Assembly (NCBI RefSeq): GCF_017488845.2
Contig: NZ_CP083373.1
Span: 1-64,000 of the forward strand
Direction of reading: 5' to 3'
DNA: 64,000 nucleotides
From: Ensifer canadensis
Lineage (GTDB): Bacteria; Pseudomonadota; Alphaproteobacteria; Rhizobiales; Rhizobiaceae
Part shown: positions 9,280 to 17,514 of the stretch, in pieces
How positions within the stretch are numbered: the first letter of the stretch is position 1
How the letters are laid out: every line of letters starts with the position of its first letter
Translations under genes and position numbers: made by a program
The notes under the pieces: model-generated
The model's database searches: none
What the model saw: only the letters and a program-made list of their open reading frames with translations
Told to the model about the DNA's origin: nothing

Positions 9280-9486
9280 CTAACAGCTCATAAGGTGCCT
9301 GAGGGCCTCCGCGTCTTGGATGCCGCTTTGGTACAGCCCTATAAGGCGGGCGGCGAGCGCATCAGCCTCTTCACTTTCCAGTGCAACCCGCTTTTGACGC
9401 ACCAAATCGCGAAACACAACTTCGATTTTCCTAAAGTCTTCAGGCGCTATTATCTCTTGGCGAGATCCAACGGTTTTGTTCATCAC
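9280..9486 (-). CDS. Small protein, rhizobial ~70-aa helical family
   Basis: A 68-residue protein starting at GTG (or the ATG directly after it) with a GGGGAG site upstream. It is mostly helical and charged, with a pattern (EDFRKIEVVFRDLV, then A-D-A-L-A-A-R-L-I-G-L-Y-Q-S-G, then D-A-E-A-L) shared with two other small proteins here, at 23525 and 56533. Function unknown. It stands alone between the fix operon and the arsR-type gene. Confidence 0.65.
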   Translation of the reverse strand: MMNKTVGSRQEIIAPEDFRKIEVVFRDLVRQKRVALESEEADALAARLIGLYQSGIQDAEALRHLMSC

Positions 9487-9819
9487 ACATAACTCCCCAC
9501 CGGTAAGGAGGACATGTCATGCTGTCCCAGCGCAGATAATTATGCGCCGCATTTGGCGCGGTGCAATCGAGAATTTCCGGGAGTAATGCCTGCTCAAGTG
9601 CTGGGGTGTGTGTTGCGGCAGAATTGGCGAATTTGCTGTCGCGCTGTCCGCAGGGATCGGTCAGCGGCCCGGTGTTGCTCGCCCACGTTGGCGGCAAGCA
9701 TCTCAATATCGAACTGCACGTCCCTGGCTTGACCAACCACATCATCCAAAGCCTGGAGAACGCAATTTTCAGCTGGGGAAACGCGCGAGGCGTCGAGTTC
9801 CGGAATGGCTCTGTGGCAA

Positions 9820-9846
9820 TTGATTATATCAAGGTATCTGATACAG
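9820..9846. promoter_or_regulatory. Candidate operators before the arsR-type gene
   Basis: Two adjacent inverted repeats lie 27-53 bases before the regulator start: TTGAT-TAT-ATCAA at 9820-9832 and GTATC-T-GATAC at 9834-9844. A related motif, CTGTAT...ATACAG, precedes the arabinofuranosidase gene. Autoregulation by the adjacent ArsR-type protein is the simplest reading. The remaining gap from 9487 shows no gene that I trust. Confidence 0.45.
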
Positions 9847-9872
9847 ATCGGGTGCGACGTTTCGGAGGACAT

Positions 9873-10793
9873 ATGAGTACGCGATTTCTGATGATCAGCC
9901 CGGAAGACGGCAAGGACGTGTTGAGATGCCTTGCCGCTCCCGCGCGTCTTTCGATGTTGGAGCTTTTGCACAATCGCGGACCGCTGAACGTCAATGAAAT
10001 AGCGGAGGCATTGGAGCTGCCGCAGTCGACCACGTCAACGCATCTCAATCTACTGGAGGAAGCGGGTCTTATCCGAACCGAGGTTTCCAAGGCGCGCAAG
10101 GGCAGCCAAAAGATCTGCCACGCCGTGCACGAGGAGATCATTCTCTCTTTTGCCAGCCCGGCCCGAACAGCGCAGGAGTTGATCGAGGTTGCGATGCCAG
10201 TCGGTCTCTATAGCGGATACGAGGTCTACGCGCCCTGCGGCATGTGCTCCCGTGACGGCATCATCGGTTACCTCGACAGCCCCGACACATTCCTCGCGCC
10301 AGACCGCATGAAGGCTGGTTTACTATGGTTTTCAAAGGGATATGTCGATTATCAGTTTCCCAACAATGCCCGCATCAAGGGTGCGGAGGTCAAGGAACTC
10401 GAGGTCATCCTAGAGCTCTCCTCCGAAGTGCCGGGAACCTCGGACAACTGGCCATCGGACATCACGCTTTCCATCAATGGCAAGAGTATCTTCGTGTGGA
10501 CCTCGCCTGGCGACTTTGGCGATCGCCGGGGAAAATATACTCCCGACTGGTGGAAGCTTCGGGGCAGCCAGTATGGCGTACTGAAGTCCTTCCGCGTCAC
10601 CGAACATGGTACCTTCATTGATGGTGTGCGCTTTTCCGACACCAATCTCGCTGACCTCAACCTGCTCGAACATCGTTCAATTCGTCTACGGATTGAAGTT
10701 CCGGAAACGGCCGAACACCCAGGTGGAATCAATATCTTCGGTCGAGGTTTTGGCAATTACGACCAAGACATCGTGCTGCGTTTGAAGATCTGA
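9873..10793 (+). CDS. ArsR-type HTH regulator with long C-terminal domain
   Basis: The start MSTRFLMISPEDG has a GGAGG site 4 bases upstream, giving 306 residues. Residues about 12-95 form an ArsR-type winged helix: A-A-P-A-R-L-S-M-L-E-L-L, then V-N-E-I-A-E-A-L-E-L-P-Q-S-T-T-S-T-H-L as the recognition helix. The remaining 200 residues are not part of classical metal sensors: a C-G-M-C segment and a long beta-rich domain (S-I-N-G-K, F-V-W-T-S-P-G-D-F-G, G-G-I-N-I-F-G-R-G-F-G). It directly precedes the GH51/ABC operon on the same strand, so it probably senses an arabinose-type ligand and represses or activates that operon. The ligand is inferred. Confidence 0.8.
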   Translation: MSTRFLMISPEDGKDVLRCLAAPARLSMLELLHNRGPLNVNEIAEALELPQSTTSTHLNLLEEAGLIRTEVSKARKGSQKICHAVHEEIILSFASPARTAQELIEVAMPVGLYSGYEVYAPCGMCSRDGIIGYLDSPDTFLAPDRMKAGLLWFSKGYVDYQFPNNARIKGAEVKELEVILELSSEVPGTSDNWPSDITLSINGKSIFVWTSPGDFGDRRGKYTPDWWKLRGSQYGVLKSFRVTEHGTFIDGVRFSDTNLADLNLLEHRSIRLRIEVPETAEHPGGINIFGRGFGNYDQDIVLRLKI

Positions 10794-10878
10794 TTTGGTG
10801 ATTGGGCGCTTGTTGCCGAAATTGGCGGATTGACGCCTGCGCCTTCCCGTGTAAATTATCATACTAATTGATATATAT

Positions 10879-10897
10879 CTGTATTTTGGATATACAG
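10879..10897. promoter_or_regulatory. Candidate operator before the GH51 operon
   Basis: A 19-base inverted repeat, CTGTAT-N7-ATACAG, ends 10 bases before the arabinofuranosidase start and overlaps the start of its GGGAGG ribosome binding site. An AT-rich stretch just upstream could be the promoter. Binding here would block transcription start or translation; the likely ligand is the ArsR-type protein encoded upstream. Confidence 0.45.
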
Positions 10898-10907
10898 GGA
10901 GGAAAGC

Positions 10908-12416
10908 ATGCGCGCAGTCGGTACCGCACACAGCGGTTACGTCATCAGTACCGTTGATCCACGCCTTTACGGCTCGTTCGTCGAACATCTCGGCCGCGCC
11001 GTTTATTCGGGGATCTACGAGCCGGATCACCCGACGGCTGACAAGAACGGAATGCGCCAGGACGTGATCGACCTCGTTCGTGAAGCCGATGTTCCGATCG
11101 TACGCTATCCCGGTGGTAACTTTGTATCGGCCTATAACTGGGAAGACGGCATCGGCCCGCGCGAAGAACGTCCCGTGCGCCTCGATCTCGCCTGGCACAG
11201 CTCCGAGAGCAACCACGTTGGTATCCATGAATTCGCCGATTGGGCGGAAGCGGCCAGCACCGACATGATGCTCGCCGTCAATCTCGGGTCGCGCGGCCTG
11301 GATTCGGCTCGCGCCTTCCTCGAATATGTCAATCATCCGGGCGGCAGCTACTGGTCGGATCTTCGCCGCAAGAACGGCCGCGACGAGCCCTGGAACGTCA
11401 AGATGTGGTGCTTGGGCAACGAGATGGATGGCCCCTGGCAAATCGGCCAGAAGACGGCGGAAGAATACGGCCGCATCGCGTTCGAGACCGCAAAGGCCAT
11501 GCGCGCCTTCGACAAGTCGATCGAACTTGTGGTCTGCGGTTCGTCCTCGCCGAAGATGCCGACCTACCCGGCGTGGGAAGCCACGGTTCTCGATTACACC
11601 TATGATTCCATCGACTACATCAGCCTCCACATGTACTTCGATAATCATGCAGGAAACACGGCCGATTATCTGGCGCAGAACGCCCGTCTCGACGACTACA
11701 TCGCCACCGTTGCAGGCGTGATCACCTACACCAAGGCCAAGAAGCGCTCGAAGAAGGATGTCTATATCAGCTTCGACGAGTGGAACGTCTGGTATCACTC
11801 GCGTGAGGCCGACCGGAAGGTGCTGGAAGGCAACGACGGTTGGCCGCATGCCCCGGCGCTTTTGGAAGACATCTACAATTTCGAGGATGTGCTGCAGGTC
11901 GGCTGCATCCTCAACACCTTCATCCGCCGTTCGGACGTGGTAAAGGTCGGTTGCCTGGCACAGCTCGTCAACGTCATCGCACCGATCATGACTGTCCCGG
12001 GTGGACCCGCCTGGCGGCAGACCACGTTCTTCCCCTACGCCTACGCCTCGCGATATGGTCGAGGCAAGGCGCTGCAATTGGCGCTGGACTGCCCCGGCTA
12101 TTCCACCGACTTTGCAGAAAATGTCGCCTATCTCGACGTTTCCGCTGTCGAGACTGAGGCCGATGGTGCCCTTACCTTCTTCATCGTCAACCGACACCAG
12201 AAGGAAGCGATCGAGCTTGAACTCGCTCTTGAAGGCTTCGGCGACCGCAAGGTGATCATGGACAAGGTCATGGAGGGTCACGATCTTCGCGCCGTCAATG
12301 GTCCCGGAGGCGAAGCGATCGAGCCGCGGGATGGCTCGGGTGCATCGGTTGCTGGCAGGCGTTTGGTCGCCGCAATCGCGCCGCTGAGCTACCGGATGAT
12401 CCGGCTCGGCGCGTAA
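10908..12416 (+). CDS. abfA: GH51 alpha-L-arabinofuranosidase
   Basis: A 502-residue cytoplasmic enzyme of glycoside hydrolase family 51, which releases terminal arabinofuranose from arabinan or arabinoxylan oligosaccharides. The N-terminus carries F-V-E-H-L-G-R-A-V-Y and R-Y-P-G-G-N-F, both typical of the family. The catalytic acid/base is the Glu in GNEMDGPW (about residue 174) and the nucleophile is the Glu in FDEWNVWY (about residue 291). A C-terminal beta domain completes the usual length. No signal peptide is present, so substrates must be imported, which fits the downstream ABC transporter genes. A GGGAGGAAAG site precedes the ATG. Confidence 0.93.
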   Translation: MRAVGTAHSGYVISTVDPRLYGSFVEHLGRAVYSGIYEPDHPTADKNGMRQDVIDLVREADVPIVRYPGGNFVSAYNWEDGIGPREERPVRLDLAWHSSESNHVGIHEFADWAEAASTDMMLAVNLGSRGLDSARAFLEYVNHPGGSYWSDLRRKNGRDEPWNVKMWCLGNEMDGPWQIGQKTAEEYGRIAFETAKAMRAFDKSIELVVCGSSSPKMPTYPAWEATVLDYTYDSIDYISLHMYFDNHAGNTADYLAQNARLDDYIATVAGVITYTKAKKRSKKDVYISFDEWNVWYHSREADRKVLEGNDGWPHAPALLEDIYNFEDVLQVGCILNTFIRRSDVVKVGCLAQLVNVIAPIMTVPGGPAWRQTTFFPYAYASRYGRGKALQLALDCPGYSTDFAENVAYLDVSAVETEADGALTFFIVNRHQKEAIELELALEGFGDRKVIMDKVMEGHDLRAVNGPGGEAIEPRDGSGASVAGRRLVAAIAPLSYRMIRLGA

Positions 12417-12442
12417 GACGGCAACGACAGGGAGGAGGGACC

Positions 12443-13540
12443 ATGTCAGCATCGATCGAGATCAGCAACGTCACAAAGCGCTACGGTGCGCTTACCGTGC
12501 TGGACGACATTTCGCTGTCGATCAAGGCAGGCGAGTTCGTCGTCTTCCTCGGGCCTTCGGGCTGCGGTAAGTCCACCCTTCTGCGTATGATTGCAGGTCT
12601 GGAGGATGTGACGAGCGGCACGATCGCGGTGGGCGATCAGCGCGTCGACACGCTGCCACCAGGCAAGCGCGGCGTCGCCATGGTCTTCCAGTCCTATGCG
12701 CTTTATCCGCATATGTCCGTCGCCCAGAACATGTCCTTCGGCCTAGAAAACATCGGCATGCCGAAGAAGGAGATCGGGCGTCGCGTCCAGCAGGCCGCCG
12801 CAACGCTGGAAATCGCCCATCTTCTCGATCGAAAGCCACAGAAACTTTCCGGTGGACAACGCCAACGCGTGGCGATAGGGCGCGCCATCGTCAAGGAGCC
12901 GAAGGCCTTCCTGTTCGACGAGCCGCTGTCTAATCTTGATGCTGCCCTTCGCGGGCGCACCCGGCTGGAACTTGCGCAGCTTCACGGCCGCCTCGGCAGC
13001 ACGATGATCTTCGTAACGCATGATCAGGTGGAAGCGATGACGCTCGCCGACCGCATCGTCATCATGCAGAACCGCAGGATTGAGCAGATCGGCACACCGA
13101 TGGAAATCTATCGACGTCCCGCAAGCCGGTTTGTTGCAGGCTTCGTCGGCTCGCCAGCCATGAACTTCGTGCCGATCAAGAGTGTGGCCGACAAAAGCAA
13201 CACACTGACGCTCGGGACGAGGGGCCTTGGCGACATCCATGCGGCCTTCCGCTTGCCACCGAGTTTTTCGCCAGAAGGTGCAAGCCTCGGCATCCGCGCC
13301 GAGAATGTGGCCGTCCTGCCGGCCGGTCAGGAAGGCATTGCTCTTACGGCCGAAGTCGTCGAGCGGCTTGGCGATCGCACGCTGATCTACGGACAAATGT
13401 CTGACGGCACTAAGTTGACGGCCGAAACCGACGGACGCAGCGAGGCGCGCGGCGGCGAGATATTGCAGATCGCTATCGATACGACTGCCATCCATCTTTT
13501 TGACGCCGCCGGTATCGCCCACCATTCGGAGCGCGACTGA
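12443..13540 (+). CDS. Sugar ABC transporter ATPase (MalK/UgpC type)
   Basis: A 365-residue ATPase with Walker A GPSGCGKST (about residue 37), Q-loop in VFQSYALYPHMS, signature LSGGQRQR, Walker B FLFDEP and switch His in FVTHDQ. The C-terminal TOBE-type domain (about residues 240-360) is typical of the MalK/UgpC group that energises oligosaccharide uptake. It follows the GH51 gene by 26 bases and is followed one base later by the first permease gene. Confidence 0.92.
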   Translation: MSASIEISNVTKRYGALTVLDDISLSIKAGEFVVFLGPSGCGKSTLLRMIAGLEDVTSGTIAVGDQRVDTLPPGKRGVAMVFQSYALYPHMSVAQNMSFGLENIGMPKKEIGRRVQQAAATLEIAHLLDRKPQKLSGGQRQRVAIGRAIVKEPKAFLFDEPLSNLDAALRGRTRLELAQLHGRLGSTMIFVTHDQVEAMTLADRIVIMQNRRIEQIGTPMEIYRRPASRFVAGFVGSPAMNFVPIKSVADKSNTLTLGTRGLGDIHAAFRLPPSFSPEGASLGIRAENVAVLPAGQEGIALTAEVVERLGDRTLIYGQMSDGTKLTAETDGRSEARGGEILQIAIDTTAIHLFDAAGIAHHSERD

Positions 13541-13541
13541 C

Positions 13542-14423
13542 ATGGCCGAGAGTTATCGCCGCAGCCAGTGGAGCAATGGCCTTTTCATCGTACCTTACCT
13601 ATCCGTCTTTATGGCGCTGCTCGTCTTTCCGCTCTTCTGGGGCGCGTGGCTGAGCTTGCACAAGGCCGATCTGTTCGGGCCGGGTCGTTTCGTCGGTCTT
13701 GGAAACTATGCGCGCGTGCTTGCCGACCCAGTTTTCCTGCAGGCTCTGCGCAACACGATGGTCTTCGTGCTTGTGAGTGTGCCGTCGCTGGTGGCGCTCG
13801 GACTTTTCCTAGCACTTGCCCTCAATAAAACGACACGGACAACCTCGTTCCTGCGCGGCCTGTTCTTTTCTTCGTCAGTACTTTCGGTGACGATCGTGAC
13901 GCTGATTTGGCGTTTCGTCTTCATCCCCGGTGACGGACTGTTGGCGGTTGTTTCCGAACAGTTCGGGGTACAACCGATAAACGTCCTCTCGACGAGCGGC
14001 TGGTCTTTGTTTTCGGTTGGCGTCGCGACCGTGTGGTGGTGCCTCGGCCTGCCGATGATGCTGTTTCTTGCCGCTCTGCAACAAATCCCGAACGATCTCT
14101 ATGAAGCAGCAGCACTCGACAATGCCAACCCTTGGCGCGTGCTCACCCGCGTTACGCTCCCCTCGATCGCTCGCACCATCATGCTGGTCACGATTATCCA
14201 GATCGTCATGCAGTTTCAGCTTTTCGGACAGGCGCAGATCATGACCAATGGCGGCCCCAACGGCACGTCTCGACCGCTGGTCATGTATATTTACGAAGTA
14301 GGCTTCGTGCGCTGGGATGTCGGCAAGGCTGCTGCAGCTTCCGAGTTCCTGTTCCTCATCATTCTCGTGGCGGCGATGGCGCAGTATGTGGTCTCGACGC
14401 GCAAGACGGAGGCCTCCGAATGA
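13542..14423 (+). CDS. Sugar ABC transporter permease (MalF type)
   Basis: A 293-residue inner membrane permease with about six helices and the EAA loop (YEAAALDNANPWRVLTRVTLP) that docks onto the ATPase. The start MAESYRRSQW lies one base past the stop of the ATPase gene; the longer ORF start at 13500 would overlap it. Its stop overlaps the next permease (ATGA). With the second permease it forms the membrane channel of the putative arabino-oligosaccharide importer. Confidence 0.9.
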   Translation: MAESYRRSQWSNGLFIVPYLSVFMALLVFPLFWGAWLSLHKADLFGPGRFVGLGNYARVLADPVFLQALRNTMVFVLVSVPSLVALGLFLALALNKTTRTTSFLRGLFFSSSVLSVTIVTLIWRFVFIPGDGLLAVVSEQFGVQPINVLSTSGWSLFSVGVATVWWCLGLPMMLFLAALQQIPNDLYEAAALDNANPWRVLTRVTLPSIARTIMLVTIIQIVMQFQLFGQAQIMTNGGPNGTSRPLVMYIYEVGFVRWDVGKAAAASEFLFLIILVAAMAQYVVSTRKTEASE

Positions 14424-15271
14424 GCACGGATCAAACGACCTATCGCCCTGAGGCCCTGACTGGTAATCGGACGCTGCTTACGATCGCCATTGTGCTCTCG
14501 GTCGTCATGATGGCGCCCGTCGCCTGGCTCGTCGGCCTGTCGGTCAAGGACAATAAGGAGCTGATGCTCGGCACGGAATCGGTGTTCCAGTTGCCCTACA
14601 CGCTTGTCAATTACGTCAATATCATCCACTCGTCGCAGGCCTTCGGCTGGTTCTTCAACAGCGTCGTAGTTGCGATCGGGCAGACGGCCGGCGTGCTGAT
14701 CCTGTCCTCGCTTGCAGGTTATGCTTTCGCGCGCCTCGAATTTCCGTTTCGCAAGACGATCTTCGTCATCGTGCTCTTCGGCCTTGCCGTGCCCGAGCAG
14801 GCGGTCATCATCGCCCGTCACCAGATGGTCAACTGGTTTGGCCTGCATAACTCCTATATCGGGCTGATGCTGCCTGGCATGTCCTCTGCCTTTGGGGTCT
14901 TCCTGATGACCCAGTTCTTCAAGGCGATCCCTAAGGAGATCGACGAGGCGGCACTGCTCGACAATGCCTCGTCGCTGCGCATTTTTTGGAAGGTCCTTTT
15001 GCCGCTGACGCTGCCGGCCCAGGCGACGCTTGGTATCTTTACTTTCCTGCATGCCTGGAATGACTACTGGTGGCCGCTGATCTCGGCCACGAGGAAGGAG
15101 ATGTTCACGCTCACCATCGGCATCGCCTCCTCTCAGACCAATTTCGCCCAAAGCGAAGGTCTCGGCTTCCTCAGCGCACAGGCCGTCTTTGCCAGCCTGC
15201 CCGTGCTGATCGTCTACGTGATTTTCCAGCGCCATATCGTCACCGCGGTTTCGAGCGGTGCTGTGAAGTGA
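14420..15271 (+). CDS. Sugar ABC transporter permease (MalG type)
   Basis: A 283-residue permease starting at the ATGA overlap with the upstream permease (MSTDQTTYRPE). It has six predicted helices and the EAA loop (I-D-E-A-A-L-L-D-N-A-S-S-L-R-I-F-W-K). The longer ORF starting at 14132 is antisense-like noise inside the previous gene and has no membrane character there. Confidence 0.9.
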   Translation: MSTDQTTYRPEALTGNRTLLTIAIVLSVVMMAPVAWLVGLSVKDNKELMLGTESVFQLPYTLVNYVNIIHSSQAFGWFFNSVVVAIGQTAGVLILSSLAGYAFARLEFPFRKTIFVIVLFGLAVPEQAVIIARHQMVNWFGLHNSYIGLMLPGMSSAFGVFLMTQFFKAIPKEIDEAALLDNASSLRIFWKVLLPLTLPAQATLGIFTFLHAWNDYWWPLISATRKEMFTLTIGIASSQTNFAQSEGLGFLSAQAVFASLPVLIVYVIFQRHIVTAVSSGAVK

Positions 15272-15348
15272 CTGCTGCTGTGGCCGGGAGGAAAGGGCCG
15301 CAGCAGGCTTGAACCAGGGCGAGAGCCCCTCAAAGGGAGAGATATACC

Positions 15349-16659
15349 ATGAGACGTTTTCTACTCAGTACGGCAGCACTGATTGCGCTGACCTGCGGCA
15401 CCTCGGCCCACGCGCAGACGAAGATCGAGCTGCAGCGCTTCTTCGGCGCCTGCGACGCAGAGTATGGTTCCGTCGCCGACGTTTCCAAGGCCGTCGGCGA
15501 GTGCGGCATCATTACTTCGCTGGTCAACAAGTTCGAGGCCGACAATCCGGATATCGACGTCAATGTGACCACCGTGGAATGGCCGGGTTACGACCAGCTC
15601 AACGCCCAGCTCTCATCGGGCGCCGCTCCAGATGTCGTCTCCATGCACTACTCCGCGATCTCTGACTACCAGTCGCGGGGCCTGATTGACCCGATCGATC
15701 AGGTTCTTTCCACCCAAGGCATCTCGCCTGACAGTTTCACGGATGCCGCCCGTGACGGAGTGACCAAGGAAGGCAAGATGTTCGGTTTGCCCTTCGACAA
15801 CTGGACCATGCTCTTCCACGTCAACATGAACCTGATGAAGGAAGCCGGCCTCGTGAACGCAGACGGCACGCCTATTCTTCCGAAGTCGGCCGACGAACTC
15901 ATAGCTCAGGGAAAGCAGTTCAAGGAAAAGACTGGCAAGCCCTATCTCGTGCAGATCCTCGCCAATGAGACGGCCGCCTATGCGCGTGTACTCTACACGC
16001 TGCTGCAGCAGCAGAACGCTGACTTCTTCGCCGATCCGACCAAGATCACGCTGAACACGCCGGAAGCCAAGAACGTCGTCGAGTTGATGAAGAAGATCAA
16101 GGACGTAGGCCTGACGACAACCGGTCTCGACTATGCGGCTGCTGTTACGGCCTTCACCAATGGCGATGGTGGCATTGCGGTCAACGGCACCTGGCTGATT
16201 GGCGATTTCGTCGCCCAGTCGGAAAAGGAGGGTACGGCTCTTGCGAAGGGCTACACCGTTTATCCGGTCCCGCAGCTCTATCCTGGTCGTGACAGTACCT
16301 ATGCCGACGGCCACAGCTGGGTTATGCCGCACAAGGATCGCTCGCCGGAACAGATCGAAGCGATCGGCAAGCTCTTCAAGTTCCTCGCCGAGAACGACTT
16401 CCAGTGGGCTCGCACCGGTCACCTTCCGGCGGTCAAGGTCGTCTTCGACATGCCAGAATTCAACTCGCTGCCGCACCGTGAAAACATCGCCGAGATTGCC
16501 GAGACTGGTCGCTCGCTGCCCGGTGCTGTCCAGCGTCAGTTCGCCATCCAGGACATCATCGGCGAAGAGGTGGGCGCGGCCGTGAACGGCGACAAAACAG
16601 TCGACGAAGCTCTTGGCAGCGTGGAGAGCCGCATCAACGACCTGCTTGCCAATCTCTGA
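15349..16659 (+). CDS. Extracellular sugar-binding protein of ABC importer
   Basis: A 436-residue periplasmic binding protein of the family 1 type. The signal peptide covers about residues 1-24 (MRRFLLSTAALIALTCG, cleavage near A-H-A). The mature start K-I-E-L-Q-R-F-F-G has two Cys residues (C-D-A-E-Y and G-E-C-G-I) that could form a disulfide, and F-E-A-D-N-P-D-I-D-V-N and S-G-A-A-P-D-V-V are typical of the family. It is preceded by a GGGAGAG site and a 77-base gap, and is the last gene of the arabinose-type operon. Arabino-oligosaccharide as substrate is inferred from the GH51 gene. Confidence 0.9.
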   Translation: MRRFLLSTAALIALTCGTSAHAQTKIELQRFFGACDAEYGSVADVSKAVGECGIITSLVNKFEADNPDIDVNVTTVEWPGYDQLNAQLSSGAAPDVVSMHYSAISDYQSRGLIDPIDQVLSTQGISPDSFTDAARDGVTKEGKMFGLPFDNWTMLFHVNMNLMKEAGLVNADGTPILPKSADELIAQGKQFKEKTGKPYLVQILANETAAYARVLYTLLQQQNADFFADPTKITLNTPEAKNVVELMKKIKDVGLTTTGLDYAAAVTAFTNGDGGIAVNGTWLIGDFVAQSEKEGTALAKGYTVYPVPQLYPGRDSTYADGHSWVMPHKDRSPEQIEAIGKLFKFLAENDFQWARTGHLPAVKVVFDMPEFNSLPHRENIAEIAETGRSLPGAVQRQFAIQDIIGEEVGAAVNGDKTVDEALGSVESRINDLLANL

Positions 16660-16673
16660 TGGCAAACAGACCA

Positions 16674-16707
16674 ATTCGGGCGTGGGACCTGGGTCCCACG
16701 CCCGAAT
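16674..16707 (+). terminator. Strong hairpin after the ABC operon
   Basis: A perfect 16-base inverted repeat (ATTCGGGCGTGGGACC and its complement, separated by TG) starts 15 bases past the binding-protein stop. It has no T-run after it on the plus strand, so it may act as an mRNA 3' end stabiliser or a terminator with the facing hairpin. Confidence 0.6.
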
Positions 16708-16709
16708 GC

Positions 16710-16744
16710 AAAAAAGGATGACCTCCGTGGCGAAGGTCATCCTT
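16710..16744 (-). terminator. Rho-independent terminator of small RNA A
   Basis: An 11-bp perfect stem at 16734-16744 and 16714-16724 with a 9-base loop, followed on the minus strand by a T6 run. It faces the ABC operon and may also help end that transcript. Confidence 0.7.
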
Positions 16745-16795
16745 GCACACGATCCCGACGGATCATCATCTGGATCGTTTTTTTTGCGCGTGCAC
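16710..16795 (-). ncRNA. Candidate EcfG-dependent small RNA A
   Basis: No ORF fits here, but the minus strand has a complete transcription unit: a GGAAC-N16-GGTT promoter, about 86 transcribed bases and a terminator with an 11-base-pair stem (AAGGATGACCT/AGGTCATCCTT) followed by six T. The 5' half can form a small hairpin GATCC-GTCG-GGATC. The 3' half loop carries GGAGG-complementary and GGAGG-like sequence, so it could pair with ribosome binding sites. The start near 16795 is estimated from the -10 position. The signals are read directly; expression is unproven. Confidence 0.55.
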
Positions 16796-16801
16796 TAATA
16801 T

Positions 16802-16826
16802 AACCGCTAAAGCACAGTTTTGTTCC
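16802..16826 (-). promoter_or_regulatory. EcfG-type promoter for small RNA A
   Basis: The minus strand reads GGAAC-N16-GGTT, matching the general stress sigma factor pattern. It ends about 7 bases before the estimated start of the candidate small RNA, and no coding gene follows on this strand. Confidence 0.65.
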
Positions 16827-17229
16827 CCCGGAATGGCGGGTGGTAACGGGATCGTCTCCGACCAGGCCGCTTTTGCTCACTGGGAGACTGCGCCGCCCGC
16901 AGGTCAGACGCGTTGGTCTGCGGCAGTGCCGGGACGGTTCATCGGCTTGAGAAATTGACCGGAGAGGAGTGTCTCGGTATCGAGGTGAGGGATGAAGCCG
17001 ACGGCGGGATCTCAACGTTACTTCCATGCCTTGAACCTGGCTCAAACGGGATTTTTGGTGAGAACCGGTAGCAAATGGCGCGTTCGATCGGCGGGTGGGT
17101 AGCCTTTCTCGCCTTCACCGAACTCGGTGCCGAAAACCAATTCGAGCTGAGCCCGCTTCAATTCACGTTTGCTTTGGAACCTTAAGCCCCACACGCCGCT
17201 TCCTCTTGTTGAAACGGGAGTAACTGGCT
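16827..17229. other. Intergenic region without a convincing gene
   Basis: About 400 bases between the small RNA promoter and the next small ORF. I see no supported gene. The end of the region holds a weak EcfG-like sequence, GGAAC-N17-GCTT at 17176-17201, whose start would lie about 22 bases before the ORF at 17230. Confidence 0.4.
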
Positions 17230-17427
17230 ATGCCCAAGAAAATTACTGTAGCTAAGAAGCAAGCGGACCGCCGCCCCAAGCACCAGGAAACGATACCGGA
17301 ACCCGATGATCTCAATCATCCGTGCCGAGACACGAGAGAGACGCCAGCGCCGAACCCAAACGGCGAGCCTGTCAGACCTCGTAACCGCGTCCCGGCCACT
17401 GCAAAAGAAATCTTGCGGCGGCGGTGA
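17230..17427 (+). CDS. Small basic protein, unknown
   Basis: A 65-residue hydrophilic protein rich in Lys, Arg and Pro (starts MPKKITVAKKQADRR, ends ATAKEILRRR). A CGGGAG site lies about 9 bases before the ATG and a weak EcfG-like promoter is in place upstream. It overlaps the antisense extension of the decayed MgtC/DUF4010 gene, whose own tail is not family-like, so this strand may be the real one. It could also be chance. Confidence 0.4.
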   Translation: MPKKITVAKKQADRRPKHQETIPEPDDLNHPCRDTRETPAPNPNGEPVRPRNRVPATAKEILRRR

Positions 17428-17514
17428 TTGATCTCGGCTGCGCGCCTTTACTGCCGCCAATCGCACGGCTGGCGAAGCGACTCTCGTCGATTTTCGGATT
17501 GCTGGGACGTGCTG

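Noticed and set aside
10686..12452. A 588-codon minus-strand ORF opposite the GH51 gene
   Set aside because: It mirrors the codon periodicity of the GH51 gene, whose catalytic motifs are unambiguous; it has no domains of its own.
14291..15235. A 314-codon minus-strand ORF opposite the MalG-type permease
   Set aside because: Very rich in Arg, Asp and His with no membrane or domain pattern; shadow of the permease gene.
16674..16707. The perfect 16-bp repeat as a classical terminator of the ABC operon
   Set aside because: There is no T-run after it on the plus strand, so it was kept only as a hairpin, with termination uncertain.
15613..16740. A 375-codon minus-strand ORF opposite the sugar-binding protein
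   Set aside because: Antisense shadow of a clear binding protein gene.
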